In this document: positions 17,560-26,117 of the stretch, one piece after another
Numbering within the stretch: the stretch's first letter is position 1
Layout of the letters: each line of letters begins with the position of its first letter
NCBI GenBank assembly: GCA_001003605.1
Contig: LCPL01000008.1
Location: 1 to 35,922, forward strand
Reading direction: 5' to 3'
From: Parcubacteria group bacterium GW2011_GWC2_48_17
GTDB lineage: Bacteria > Patescibacteriota > Minisyncoccia > Phycocordibacterales > UBA10002
Length of the DNA: 35,922 bases
The notes under the pieces: generated by a model
What the model saw: the letters and a program-made list of their open reading frames with translations, nothing else
Told to the model about the DNA's origin: nothing
Database searches by the model: none
Position numbers and translations under genes: made by a program

Positions 17560-20205
17560 ATGTTCGACCGTATCAAGAAACTTTTCGGCGACGATTCGGA
17601 GGCCAAACTAAAGCCGTTATACGCGAATGTCCAAAAGATAAATAGTCTGGAGGCGGGCCTTTTGGGGCTTTCGGGGAACGCGCTTAAGGAGAAAACCACA
17701 GAATTAAAGGCCCGTGTGCAAAAAGGCGAGTCGCTTGACGACATTCTTCCCGAAGCGTTCGCGCTCGTACGTGAAGCAGCCCGCCGTACTTTAGGCGAAA
17801 GGCATTTTGACGTCCAACTTCTCGGCGGTCATGTACTCCATAACCACGGCATCGCCGAGATGCGCACCGGTGAAGGAAAGACGCTCGTCGCAACGCTTCC
17901 TTCATATTTGAACGCACTCGCGGGAAAAGGCGTGCATATCGTTACCGTCAACGATTACCTCTCAAGAAGAGATGCGGTGTGGATGGGGCAGATACACCAC
18001 CTGCTCGGACTCTCGGTGGGGGTTATCAATCACGATTCGTCATTCATATACGACCCTGCTCACAGTTCTGGAAAGGGAGCAGGTGGAATTTCCAATTTCC
18101 AATTTCCAATTTCCAAACAAGGCGAAAATCTCAAATCAGAAAATCCAAACAAAGATAAAGATGACCAATTGGATAAAACAAGAGATGAACTTGGGAGTTT
18201 CCGGGTAGTGCATGAATTCTTGAAACCATGCACACGGCGCGAGGCTTACGCCGCGGACATCACTTATGGCACCAACAATGAATTCGGCTTTGATTATCTT
18301 CGCGACAACCTTGAATATTCTCCGGAGCGCCTGCGCCAGCGCGATTTCAACTACGCCATCGTGGACGAAGTTGATTCTATTCTCATAGACGAGGCGCGAA
18401 CGCCACTCATTATTTCCGCGCCGACGGGGGATTCCGGAGACCTCTACGCCAGGTTCGCGCAAATTGTTCGAGGGTTAGAAAGAGACACGGATTTTACCGT
18501 GGATGAAAAACAGAAAGCTATTCAACTCACTCCAGCGGGTATCGAGAAGGCGGAAAAAGCGCTTGGCGTGGATAATCTTTATACGGAGAAGGGCATTAAA
18601 TACGTACATCACCTTGAGACCGCCGTTCGCGCCAAAGCGCTCTTTCATCTTGATAAGGAATATGTCGTACGAAACGGTGAAATAGTGATTGTAGACGAAT
18701 TCACCGGCCGCATGATGCCAGGACGCCGTTGGAGCGAGGGGTTGCACCAGGCGATTGAAGCGAAGGAAGGTGTGAAAGTCCAGAAAGAATCCCGCACCTT
18801 CGCGTCCATCACATTCCAAAATTATTTCCGAATGTATAAGAAACTCGCAGGGATGACTGGCACGGCCAAGACAAGCTCAGAAGAGTTTTACAAAGTGTAT
18901 GGCTTGGATGTGGTTTCTATTCCGACAAATAAGCCCATCGCGAGAGCCGACAGAAACGACCAGATATTCCAAACGGAGAAAGGGAAGTTCAAGGCTATCG
19001 CGAAAAAGGTCGCGGAACTCAATCAAAGAGAACAACCGGTGCTTATCGGCACGGTTTCAATTGAAAAGAACGAAGTGCTTTCAGAGTATCTCCGCTCGGT
19101 GGGCGTGCCGCATGAGGTTCTAAACGCCAAAAACCACGAGCGCGAAGGGGAAATAATTGCCCAAGCGGGACGGAAAGGAGCAGTGACGGTTGCGACCAAC
19201 ATGGCAGGTCGCGGCGTGGACATCAAACTCGGAGGCAATCCGCAAGTAAAGGAGGATGCGGAAGCGGTAAAATCGGTGGGAGGGCTCTTTGTTCTCGGCA
19301 CTGAGCGGCACGAAGCGCGGCGCATTGATAATCAGCTCCGCGGGCGCTCGGGCAGGCAAGGAGACCCTGGAGAAACGCAGTTTTTCGTATCAATGGAGGA
19401 CACGCTCATGCGCGTGTTTGCCGCCGACACTATCAAGAACATGATGGGGCGTTTTGGCATACCAGAAGATGAGCCGATAGAAAACCGCATCATCACTCGT
19501 TCGCTCGAAACCGCGCAGACAAAGATTGAGGGGTTCAATTTTGACGCAAGGAAACACGTGCTTGAATATGACAATGTGCTAAACCATCAGCGAAGCGTCG
19601 TGTACGAACGCCGAAGAAATATACTCGTTGGTGGCGGGGTGGCGGCTGAGGACTACCTCACACTTATCGGGGCGGGGAATGAGGCATTCCAAAAATCGGT
19701 GGAAGAAAAGAAGAAACAGCTCGGTGACGACTTCTATCCCGCCATTCAACGTCTCATTCTCCAAACAATTGACTTATTTTGGGTTGAGCATCTGGAGGTA
19801 ATGGATTACCTTCGCGGCTCGGTGAACCTTCGCGCCTATGGCCAGCGCGACCCGCTTGTCGAATATAAAAAGGAGGGACTTCAGATGTTCAAAGAAATGG
19901 AGGAAAATATCGTCGCGCAAGTGATGAATATTCTCCCGCGTGTCGGGGGACCAACTCCAGCGCCAGAGCAAATTAAATTACAGGAAGTGCATGAACAAGC
20001 CCAGCTCATCGGCTCGGGCGATGAAGAATCGGACGCGAAGCATCGGGGAAATGTCTCACGGTCCAATGTCCCCACCAACCCCGATGGGTCAAAACTCGGC
20101 AGAAACGACCCCTGTTACTGCGGAGTGGTGAACACAAATACAGGAAAAGTTTATAAGTATAAACAGTGCGGACTGATAAACGCCCCATATCATCGCAGAG
20201 CGTAG
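17560..20205 (+). CDS. secA: Preprotein translocase ATPase SecA
   Basis: MRTGEGKTLVATLPSYLNAL, VTVNDYLSRRDA, ITYGTNNEFGFDYLRDN, VDEVDSILIDEARTPLIIS, ATNMAGRGVDIKLGG, DNQLRGRSGRQGDPG, C-terminal GRNDPCYCG. Confidence 0.97.
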   Translation: MFDRIKKLFGDDSEAKLKPLYANVQKINSLEAGLLGLSGNALKEKTTELKARVQKGESLDDILPEAFALVREAARRTLGERHFDVQLLGGHVLHNHGIAEMRTGEGKTLVATLPSYLNALAGKGVHIVTVNDYLSRRDAVWMGQIHHLLGLSVGVINHDSSFIYDPAHSSGKGAGGISNFQFPISKQGENLKSENPNKDKDDQLDKTRDELGSFRVVHEFLKPCTRREAYAADITYGTNNEFGFDYLRDNLEYSPERLRQRDFNYAIVDEVDSILIDEARTPLIISAPTGDSGDLYARFAQIVRGLERDTDFTVDEKQKAIQLTPAGIEKAEKALGVDNLYTEKGIKYVHHLETAVRAKALFHLDKEYVVRNGEIVIVDEFTGRMMPGRRWSEGLHQAIEAKEGVKVQKESRTFASITFQNYFRMYKKLAGMTGTAKTSSEEFYKVYGLDVVSIPTNKPIARADRNDQIFQTEKGKFKAIAKKVAELNQREQPVLIGTVSIEKNEVLSEYLRSVGVPHEVLNAKNHEREGEIIAQAGRKGAVTVATNMAGRGVDIKLGGNPQVKEDAEAVKSVGGLFVLGTERHEARRIDNQLRGRSGRQGDPGETQFFVSMEDTLMRVFAADTIKNMMGRFGIPEDEPIENRIITRSLETAQTKIEGFNFDARKHVLEYDNVLNHQRSVVYERRRNILVGGGVAAEDYLTLIGAGNEAFQKSVEEKKKQLGDDFYPAIQRLILQTIDLFWVEHLEVMDYLRGSVNLRAYGQRDPLVEYKKEGLQMFKEMEENIVAQVMNILPRVGGPTPAPEQIKLQEVHEQAQLIGSGDEESDAKHRGNVSRSNVPTNPDGSKLGRNDPCYCGVVNTNTGKVYKYKQCGLINAPYHRRA
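18087..18180 (+). repeat. Heptamer array inside secA (TTTCCAA x4, then AAATCTC AAATCAG AAAATCC AAACAAA ...)
   Basis: aatttccaatttccaatttccaatttccaaacaa in frame, encoding ISNFQFPISKQGENLKSENPNKDKDDQLDKT. Confidence 0.88.
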
Positions 20206-20303
20206 CGGAGTCCTGTAGTGAACCGCAGTCTTAGAGGTTCTACTACTGGGATAGTTCCGGCAAAAAGTTCAAGAAGTGTCATGGGCAATGAGGATAAAAA
20301 AAT

Positions 20304-20600
20304 ATGGAAAACATAGAGCAGAAAATACAAAAGATTGAAGAACGAAATCAGAAAGTTGAAGTTGACAAGGCATGGGAAACAAGCTGGACGAGACGGATAG
20401 TACTGACGATATTTACGTATTTAGCAATCGGAGCGTATATGAGGGCGATTGATATTCCAAATCCATGGTTAAATGCAGTAGTTCCTGCCGTGGCGTTTAT
20501 GCTGTCAACACTGACAATGCCATTTTTCAAAAAAGTATGGTTGAAAAATAATGAAGAATCTTTGCGGAACGGGGAACAAAAATCAGAATCGTCCGTGTGA
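20304..20600 (+). CDS. Small membrane protein, N-terminal coiled coil plus two TM segments
   Basis: MENIEQKIQKIEERNQKVEVDKAWETSWTRRIVLTIFTYLAIGAYMRAI... Confidence 0.6.
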   Translation: MENIEQKIQKIEERNQKVEVDKAWETSWTRRIVLTIFTYLAIGAYMRAIDIPNPWLNAVVPAVAFMLSTLTMPFFKKVWLKNNEESLRNGEQKSESSV

Positions 20601-20643
20601 ATAGAAAACAAATTTTAGGTTTTAGGTTGGGCCTACGTCTAAG

Positions 20644-20675
20644 TCGCTTCACTTTACCCAAGTAAAGTGAAGCGA
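20644..20675. repeat. Perfect 14-bp hairpin between the small membrane protein and maf
   Basis: tcgcttcactttac-ccaa-gtaaagtgaagcga. Confidence 0.85.
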
Positions 20676-20705
20676 ATAAGATAAGGGTGTGAGGAATGCG
20701 CTTGT

Positions 20706-21296
20706 ATGAAAATTATTTTAGGTTCACAATCTGAAAATCGGAAACAGGTGCTAAAAGATGCCGGGTACGCATTTGATGTAATGGTCTCAAACATAGATGA
20801 GAAGGCAATTCGGCATGAAGATTTTTATGAACTTCCGCTTCGTCTTTCTCGCGCGAAGGCCGCCGCGCTCCTCACCAAAATAAAAGAACCAGCGATTCTC
20901 ATCACGGCGGACCAAGTTATAGTATGGAATGGCGAACTTCGGGAAAAACCGCGAACTCTCGCTGAAGCTAGACGATATCTTGAAACATTTAGCAGAAGCG
21001 AATATCCAGCGGAGTGTGTTAACGGTATTACAGTTACGAATACGGGAAGCGGCAAGTCTATTACAGAGCGTGAAGTTTCAAAGGTATTTTTCTCAAAGAT
21101 TCCGCAGGAGAACATTGAGGCATTCCTCGCGAGCGGCGGAGCGTTCAAATACGCCGGGGGGTTCACGCCACAGTCTCCGCTCATCAGGCCGTACCTTCGA
21201 ATTGACGGAACCTTTGAAAGCGTGCTTGGCCTTCCTTTGTCCGTAGTGGAGAAATGTATTAAAGAGTTGTCCGAACAGAGTTTATCTCAACGCTAA
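20706..21296 (+). CDS. maf: Maf-family nucleotide pyrophosphatase
   Basis: IILGSQSENRKQVLKDAGYAFDV, AILITADQVIVWNGELREKP, GFTPQSPLIRPYLRIDGTFESVLGLPL. Confidence 0.85.
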   Translation: MKIILGSQSENRKQVLKDAGYAFDVMVSNIDEKAIRHEDFYELPLRLSRAKAAALLTKIKEPAILITADQVIVWNGELREKPRTLAEARRYLETFSRSEYPAECVNGITVTNTGSGKSITEREVSKVFFSKIPQENIEAFLASGGAFKYAGGFTPQSPLIRPYLRIDGTFESVLGLPLSVVEKCIKELSEQSLSQR

Positions 21297-21328
21297 AAGC
21301 TAGAAGCTAACAGCTATAAGCTATCCCC
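21292..21328 (+). repeat. Heptamer array GCTAAAA GCTAGAA GCTAACA GCTATAA GCTATCC filling the maf-NUDIX gap
   Basis: Five in-phase 7-mers; the first contains the maf stop codon and the last ends 2 nt before the NUDIX ATG. Confidence 0.92.
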
Positions 21329-21796
21329 ATGCCCCACATCCACGAAAAAATAGATTTTACCGTTGAAGTCTTCATTGTGCATAAAGACAAGGTACTTCTT
21401 CGCATGCATGACAAGTACAAAAAATGGATGAGCGTCGGAGGGCATATTGAACTTCACGAAGACCCGGTAGAGGCGGCGCATCGGGAGGTGAAAGAGGAGG
21501 TTGGGCTCGACATTGAGCTTGTGGGGAATCCAAGGATTTTTGAATCCGTTGACCACGGAAGGGAACTCATACCGCCAGTCGCCCTCAATCGCCACGCTAC
21601 AAATCAACCCGGCCATGAACACATTACATTCGTCTATTTCGCCCGAGCGCAAAGCGATAAAACCGCGGTAACCTATGCGGATGACGCGAGCGAGGAATGC
21701 CGCTGGTGTGCCAAAGAGGAAGTAGAGCAGATGAACCTGTGGCTGAACGTGCGGCACTATGCACTCGCTGCGCTCAATCAACTAAAAGAAGCATGA
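21329..21796 (+). CDS. NUDIX hydrolase
   Basis: GGHIELHEDPVEAAHREVKEEVGLDIEL (Nudix box). Confidence 0.93.
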   Translation: MPHIHEKIDFTVEVFIVHKDKVLLRMHDKYKKWMSVGGHIELHEDPVEAAHREVKEEVGLDIELVGNPRIFESVDHGRELIPPVALNRHATNQPGHEHITFVYFARAQSDKTAVTYADDASEECRWCAKEEVEQMNLWLNVRHYALAALNQLKEA

Positions 21797-21866
21797 TGAA
21801 TCTATTCTGATGTTCCCTGCCTCGCCGGCAGGCGGGTTGAGAATATCAGAATAGATGCGGCATGCT
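21790..21866. repeat. Nested long hairpin capped by a GCCTGCC-type palindrome
   Basis: agcatg..atctattctgatgtt / cctgcctcgccggcagg / aatatcagaatagat..catgct. Confidence 0.8.
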
Positions 21867-21901
21867 GTAATATTTCGGCGTGGAAAACAGTTTAATAATG
21901 G

Positions 21902-22414
21902 ATGACTGTGAAAAACAAAACGGCGAAGAGAGGAAAAAGAAAAATCGTGGCAGTTTCAGGAGGCTGGGACCCGATTCATATCGGCCATGTCCGCCTCATT
22001 AATGCGGCGAAAAGACTTGGTGACACACTTGTTGTAATTCTCAACAACGACAACTGGCTTATGCAGAAAAAAGGTTTTGTGTTCATGTCCGAGACTGATC
22101 GAAAGGAGATCTTAGAATCACTCGCGGCCGTTGATACAGTTGTGATTACGTCACACAAAAAGAATGACCCCGATAGGAGCGTGTGCCGCGAACTTTTGAA
22201 ACTGCGCCCGCACATTTTTGCGAATGGGGGGGATAGGAATCTCGTGGATTCAAAAAAGAAGTCCTCCTCGCTCAATTCGGAGGCGGTACTGTGCGAAAGA
22301 CTTGGCATCAAGGTGGTGTTCAACGTTGGCAAGGGAGGAAAACTTCGTTCAAGCACAGAGCTTGTGTCTCGCTTCAAAAAAGAATCCAAACACGGTACAA
22401 TCCCTTTCTCATGA
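21902..22414 (+). CDS. Cytidylyltransferase-like (RfaE/TagD-type) nucleotidyltransferase
   Basis: VSGGWDPIHIGHVRLINAAKRLGD, NNDNWL, ETDRKEILESLAAVD, NGGDR, RSSTEL. Confidence 0.85.
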   Translation: MTVKNKTAKRGKRKIVAVSGGWDPIHIGHVRLINAAKRLGDTLVVILNNDNWLMQKKGFVFMSETDRKEILESLAAVDTVVITSHKKNDPDRSVCRELLKLRPHIFANGGDRNLVDSKKKSSSLNSEAVLCERLGIKVVFNVGKGGKLRSSTELVSRFKKESKHGTIPFS

Positions 22415-23139
22415 ATCCCATCATTGAAGTTCAAGATTTGGTAAAGGAGTTCGGGACCGTAAGGGCAGTAGACGGACTTTCATTTTGCGTGGAAGAGGGA
22501 ACAATCACGGGACTTCTCGGTCCAAATGGCGCTGGAAAGACGACGACAATTCAAATGCTTCTTGACCTCATTACTCCTACGGGCGGGACTATCCGCATTA
22601 TGGGAAAGGAATACGCGTTGTCACGCGAAGAGATTTTAAGCCAACTTAACTTTTCTTCGCCGTACGTCTCACTTCCTGGGAATCTCAAGGTCATTGAAAA
22701 CCTTCTTACCTTCGGGCGGCTCTACGGCGTAAAGAACCTCTCGGACAAGATTGAGGAACTTGTCGATTTCTTTGAGATACGCGAGTTTTTGAAGAAGCTC
22801 ACCTACAATCTCTCCACCGGTCAGCTCACGCGCCTCAATCTTACCAAAGCGCTTTTGAATGACCCCAAACTCCTCCTTCTTGACGAACCGACGGCCTCGC
22901 TCGACCCCGACATCGCCGACCGCACACGTATTTTGCTCAAACGTATTCAGAAGGAAAAAGGAGTGACAATCCTATACACATCGCATAACATGGAAGAAGT
23001 GGAAGAAATTTGCGACAGAGTTATCTTCATCCAGCACGGACGTCTCAAAGATGAGGGGACGCCAGCTGAACTTGTGAAGAAATATGGCCGCGAAGACCTG
23101 AACGATGTATTTCTTCACATCGCCAGAGCGGAGAAATAA
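22411..23139 (+). CDS. ABC transporter ATP-binding protein
   Basis: LLGPNGAGKTTTIQMLLDLI (Walker A), LSTGQLTRLNLTKALLNDPKLLLLDEPTASLDP (signature and Walker B); ATGA overlap with the previous stop. Confidence 0.93.
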   Translation: MNPIIEVQDLVKEFGTVRAVDGLSFCVEEGTITGLLGPNGAGKTTTIQMLLDLITPTGGTIRIMGKEYALSREEILSQLNFSSPYVSLPGNLKVIENLLTFGRLYGVKNLSDKIEELVDFFEIREFLKKLTYNLSTGQLTRLNLTKALLNDPKLLLLDEPTASLDPDIADRTRILLKRIQKEKGVTILYTSHNMEEVEEICDRVIFIQHGRLKDEGTPAELVKKYGREDLNDVFLHIARAEK

Positions 23140-23141
23140 AA

Positions 23142-23262
23142 TATGCACAAAACACAGTACACAAAAACCAAACAAAGCACAAAACAACAAACAAGCCAAA
23201 TGTTTGTGCTTTTCTTTAGTTTGTGATTTTGTTTGGTTTTTTGTGAAGTTTGTGTTTTGTTA
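23142..23262. repeat. Heptamer-like interrupted palindrome between ABC ATPase and permease
   Basis: gcacaaaacacagtacacaaaaaccaaacaaagcacaaaac ... gtttgtgattttgtttggttttttgtgaagtttgtgttttg. Confidence 0.75.
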
Positions 23263-23267
23263 AGTTT

Positions 23268-24065
23268 ATGTTTATGCGCTGGCATCGAATACAAGCACTA
23301 CTGATTCGTCATCTGTATCTCTACCAGAGAAGTTTTCCGCGCATTATGGACATCGTCTATTGGCCGGTGATGGAACTTTTGGTATGGGGATTTTTGAGCA
23401 TGTATATTGAAAAAATGAATGTCGGCGGATTCAATGCCGTAACGGTTCTACTCGGCGCGGTCATCTTTTGGGATTTTCTCAATCAATCGCAAAAATCGGT
23501 TTCAATATCGTTTCTTGAGGAAATTTGGGAAAAGAACCTTCTCAATATCTTTGTAACCCCGCTCCGCATCTCTGAATTCTTTATTTCAACACTACTCGTT
23601 GGGGCGGTGCGGCTCATTCTTGTCGGCATTATTCTCGCGGTGCTCGCGTACTTCATGTATAGCTTCAATCTCTTCGCGCTCGGCTTCGCGCTCATTCCAT
23701 TCGTCCTCAATCTCTTCCTGTTCGGGTGGGCGCTCGGGCTGTTCGCGAATGCCATCATCTTGCGTTTCGGTACCTCGGCGCAAATTCTTGCGTGGGGCTT
23801 TCTCATTCTGATTCAACCATTTTCGGCCGTGTTTTATCCGGTGTCGGCGTTGCCTTCGTTTCTTCAGCCGATTGCATACCTGCTTCCGTCAACCTATGTA
23901 TTTGAAGGAATGCGTTCGGTGATTGCGACTGGCACGGTTTCGACTGCGCACCTATGGGGCGCGGTCATCGCCAATGTGGCATATCTCCTCTTTATGGTTT
24001 GGTTCTTCTTTAAAATGTTCGCGTATGTGAAGCGGGAAGGGAAGTTGCTTAAACTAGAGGGTTAA
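23268..24065 (+). CDS. ABC-2 type transporter permease
   Basis: Six hydrophobic segments; follows the ABC ATPase; VFYPVSALPSFLQPIAYLLPSTYVFEGMR motif. Confidence 0.85.
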   Translation: MFMRWHRIQALLIRHLYLYQRSFPRIMDIVYWPVMELLVWGFLSMYIEKMNVGGFNAVTVLLGAVIFWDFLNQSQKSVSISFLEEIWEKNLLNIFVTPLRISEFFISTLLVGAVRLILVGIILAVLAYFMYSFNLFALGFALIPFVLNLFLFGWALGLFANAIILRFGTSAQILAWGFLILIQPFSAVFYPVSALPSFLQPIAYLLPSTYVFEGMRSVIATGTVSTAHLWGAVIANVAYLLFMVWFFFKMFAYVKREGKLLKLEG

Positions 24066-24147
24066 CTGGAACTAGTAACAGGTAACTTGTGACTGTAACT
24101 CTGAACATTGTTCCAGTCACCTGTTACAAGTACCAGTTACCGTTAAA
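24065..24147. repeat. Heptamer-phased interrupted palindrome (AACTGGT/AGTTACC words)
   Basis: taactgg/aactagt/aacaggt/aacttgt/gactgta ... ccagtca/cctgtta/caagtac/cagttac. Confidence 0.8.
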
Positions 24148-24150
24148 TGC

Positions 24151-24156
24151 TATACT
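24151..24156 (+). promoter_or_regulatory. -10-like TATACT, 6 nt upstream of ATG 24163
   Basis: TATACTgcccctATG. Confidence 0.55.
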
Positions 24157-24162
24157 GCCCCT

Positions 24163-25278
24163 ATGCTCAAGAAATCTCTTATCACCACGATAATCGCATT
24201 CACGCCTCTGTTCGCCTTTGCCGCTTCAATCAATTTCGGCGATTACTTTCTTAAAGGCGCGCAGGACGCCCCTGATGATGTTTATGCGGCTGGAGGGACG
24301 ATTGTATTAGCCGGTAAGGTATTCGGTGACGCCTTTGCGCTTGGGAGGACAATCTTCAGCCAAAGTGAGATTTCAGACGATATCTTTTTTATCGGAGAGG
24401 ATGTGCGGGTGGAAGGGAGGATTGGAGATGACGCCCGCGTCTTGGGAGGCATAGTTACAATAGACGGCACGATTGCCGATGACGTTATAGCGGTTGCTTC
24501 AAAAGTTGTGATAAAACCGACGGCTCTTATCGAAGGGTCTTTGTATGTAGTAGCTGGAGAGGCGGAAATTCACGGCAAGGTCTTAGGTAACGCAAAAGTG
24601 CTATCAAACAAACTTCTTCTTTCTGGGGCGGTAGAAGGCGACCTTGAGCTCTGGGGTGAAGCGGTATTTAAAGAACCGGCGCGCATCACGGGAGACTTTA
24701 TCCACCACACTCGCGGTAAAGCAAAACCCCCCATCAATGTAGTTATTACAGGCGAGGTAATCTTTGGCGAGTGGAAGAGTGACGGCGTTTCTTTTCAAAG
24801 AGCGTTTCTCGGCGGGTTCTTTTCGCTCAAGGCGCTTATGATGCTCGCCCTTGGCTTTTTGCTGTTCTTTCTTGCGCGAGAGCGTACCGAAGAAGTACTC
24901 CTCGAGACTCTTCCGAATTTCTGGATGCGCGTTCTTAGAGGATTTCTGATACTCATCCTTCTCCCGATAGCGATTTCTATCTTTGCGCTATCCGTCATTG
25001 GTATCCCAATCGCGCTTATACTCGGCGCGCTCCTTCTTCTCCTCCTTCTGTTGTCTTGGGTATACGCTGGGTTGCTTCTTGGCGCGTGGAGCGAACAAAT
25101 TTTCTTTAAGCGCTCTGCCTTTCCGCTTTCATATCGTCCTGTGCTTTTGGGAATCGTGTTTCTTTCAATTTTATCCGCGATACCTTTTGTGGGACTTATC
25201 ATCCATGGTATGCTTCTATTAGCCGCGGCAGGCTCGCTCGGGACGGTTTTTTGGAACAAATTGCGCGTGGCTCTATAA
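24163..25278 (+). CDS. Bactofilin-like (polymer-forming) protein with signal peptide and C-terminal TM segments
   Basis: Signal-like MLKKSLITTIIAFTPLFAFAA; beta-helical repeats (DDVYAAGGTIVLAGKVFGDAFALG, IGDDARVLGGIVTIDGTIADDVIAVASKVVI). Confidence 0.7.
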   Translation: MLKKSLITTIIAFTPLFAFAASINFGDYFLKGAQDAPDDVYAAGGTIVLAGKVFGDAFALGRTIFSQSEISDDIFFIGEDVRVEGRIGDDARVLGGIVTIDGTIADDVIAVASKVVIKPTALIEGSLYVVAGEAEIHGKVLGNAKVLSNKLLLSGAVEGDLELWGEAVFKEPARITGDFIHHTRGKAKPPINVVITGEVIFGEWKSDGVSFQRAFLGGFFSLKALMMLALGFLLFFLARERTEEVLLETLPNFWMRVLRGFLILILLPIAISIFALSVIGIPIALILGALLLLLLLLSWVYAGLLLGAWSEQIFFKRSAFPLSYRPVLLGIVFLSILSAIPFVGLIIHGMLLLAAAGSLGTVFWNKLRVAL

Positions 25279-25294
25279 AAGAGAACTCATCTCT

Positions 25295-25702
25295 TTGCGT
25301 ATGAGATTTATTAAATTTTTCGACAAATTAGAAGATGAAGTCAGGGGAAAGCTCTCAAGAGCTCCCATTATCTACGGCATTATAGGCGGTACGGCCATCG
25401 TCATGTTTTGGCGAGGTGTTTGGCACACGGCAGATATGCTTGAGCAAAGCGGCGGCATCTTAGGGGTTGTATTTGGCGCTCCGATATCAACGATAATAAG
25501 CGCCATAATCCTTCTCCTCACTGGACTCTTCGTTTCTTTCTTTATAGGAGACCGCATCATTCTTTCCGGCCTTACGCACGAGAAGAAGGTAGAAGAAAAG
25601 ACCGAAAGCGAAGTTCGGGCCGAAGGGGCGCTTCTTTTGAATATGTCCGATAAGCTGAGGCATATTGAAAGAGAAATAGAAGCGATAAAGAGCAAAAAGT
25701 AG
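25295..25702 (+). CDS. Small membrane protein with C-terminal coiled coil
   Basis: Two TM segments plus a charged C-terminus. Confidence 0.6.
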   Translation: MRMRFIKFFDKLEDEVRGKLSRAPIIYGIIGGTAIVMFWRGVWHTADMLEQSGGILGVVFGAPISTIISAIILLLTGLFVSFFIGDRIILSGLTHEKKVEEKTESEVRAEGALLLNMSDKLRHIEREIEAIKSKK

Positions 25703-25755
25703 CCAAACACCAATAACCAAGAAACAAGCTCCAAACAATGCTCAATATTCAAGAT
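25692..25755 (+). repeat. Left heptamer arm of the S23 element (CCAAACA CCAATAA CCAAGAA ACAAGCT CCAAACA ATGCTCA ATATTCA AGATTCC)
   Basis: 7-nt phase; continues into the first codons of the S23 ORF. Confidence 0.8.
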
Positions 25756-26115
25756 TCCAAACAGGAGGGCGGACACTCTTTTGACTTGGAAAAACGGACT
25801 ACAGATTTTGCGAAAGCAGTTATCAAGTTGTGCATGAATCTTCCTCGCAATCCGATGAATGATCGCTTAGTCGGGCAGGTAGTGGGCTCTTCCGGTTCTA
25901 TTGGTGCGAATTACAGAGAAGCGAACGACGCGCTGGGTACTAAGGATTTTGTACACAAACTGAAGATTTCTCGAAGGGAAACAAAAGAAACAATTCATTG
26001 GTTAGAACTGATTGCCGTTGCAAATTCAGATGTAGAGAAAGAGATTTCGTTTCTTATTAAAGAATCTGTAGAATTGCGCAACATATTATCCTCAATTATC
26101 AATAAGTGTAAATAA
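25738..26115 (+). CDS. Four-helix-bundle / S23 rRNA-intervening-sequence-type protein
   Basis: FDLEKRTTDFAKAVIKLCMNLPRNPMNDRLVGQVVGSSGSIGANYREANDALGTKDFVHKLKISRRETKETIHWLELI. Confidence 0.9.
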   Translation: MLNIQDSKQEGGHSFDLEKRTTDFAKAVIKLCMNLPRNPMNDRLVGQVVGSSGSIGANYREANDALGTKDFVHKLKISRRETKETIHWLELIAVANSDVEKEISFLIKESVELRNILSSIINKCK

Positions 26116-26117
26116 TT

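Noticed and set aside
22291-22410. Upstream extension of the ABC ATPase ORF
   Set aside because: Overlaps the cytidylyltransferase frame; the ATG at 22411 with an ATGA overlap and the start of the conserved domain fit better.
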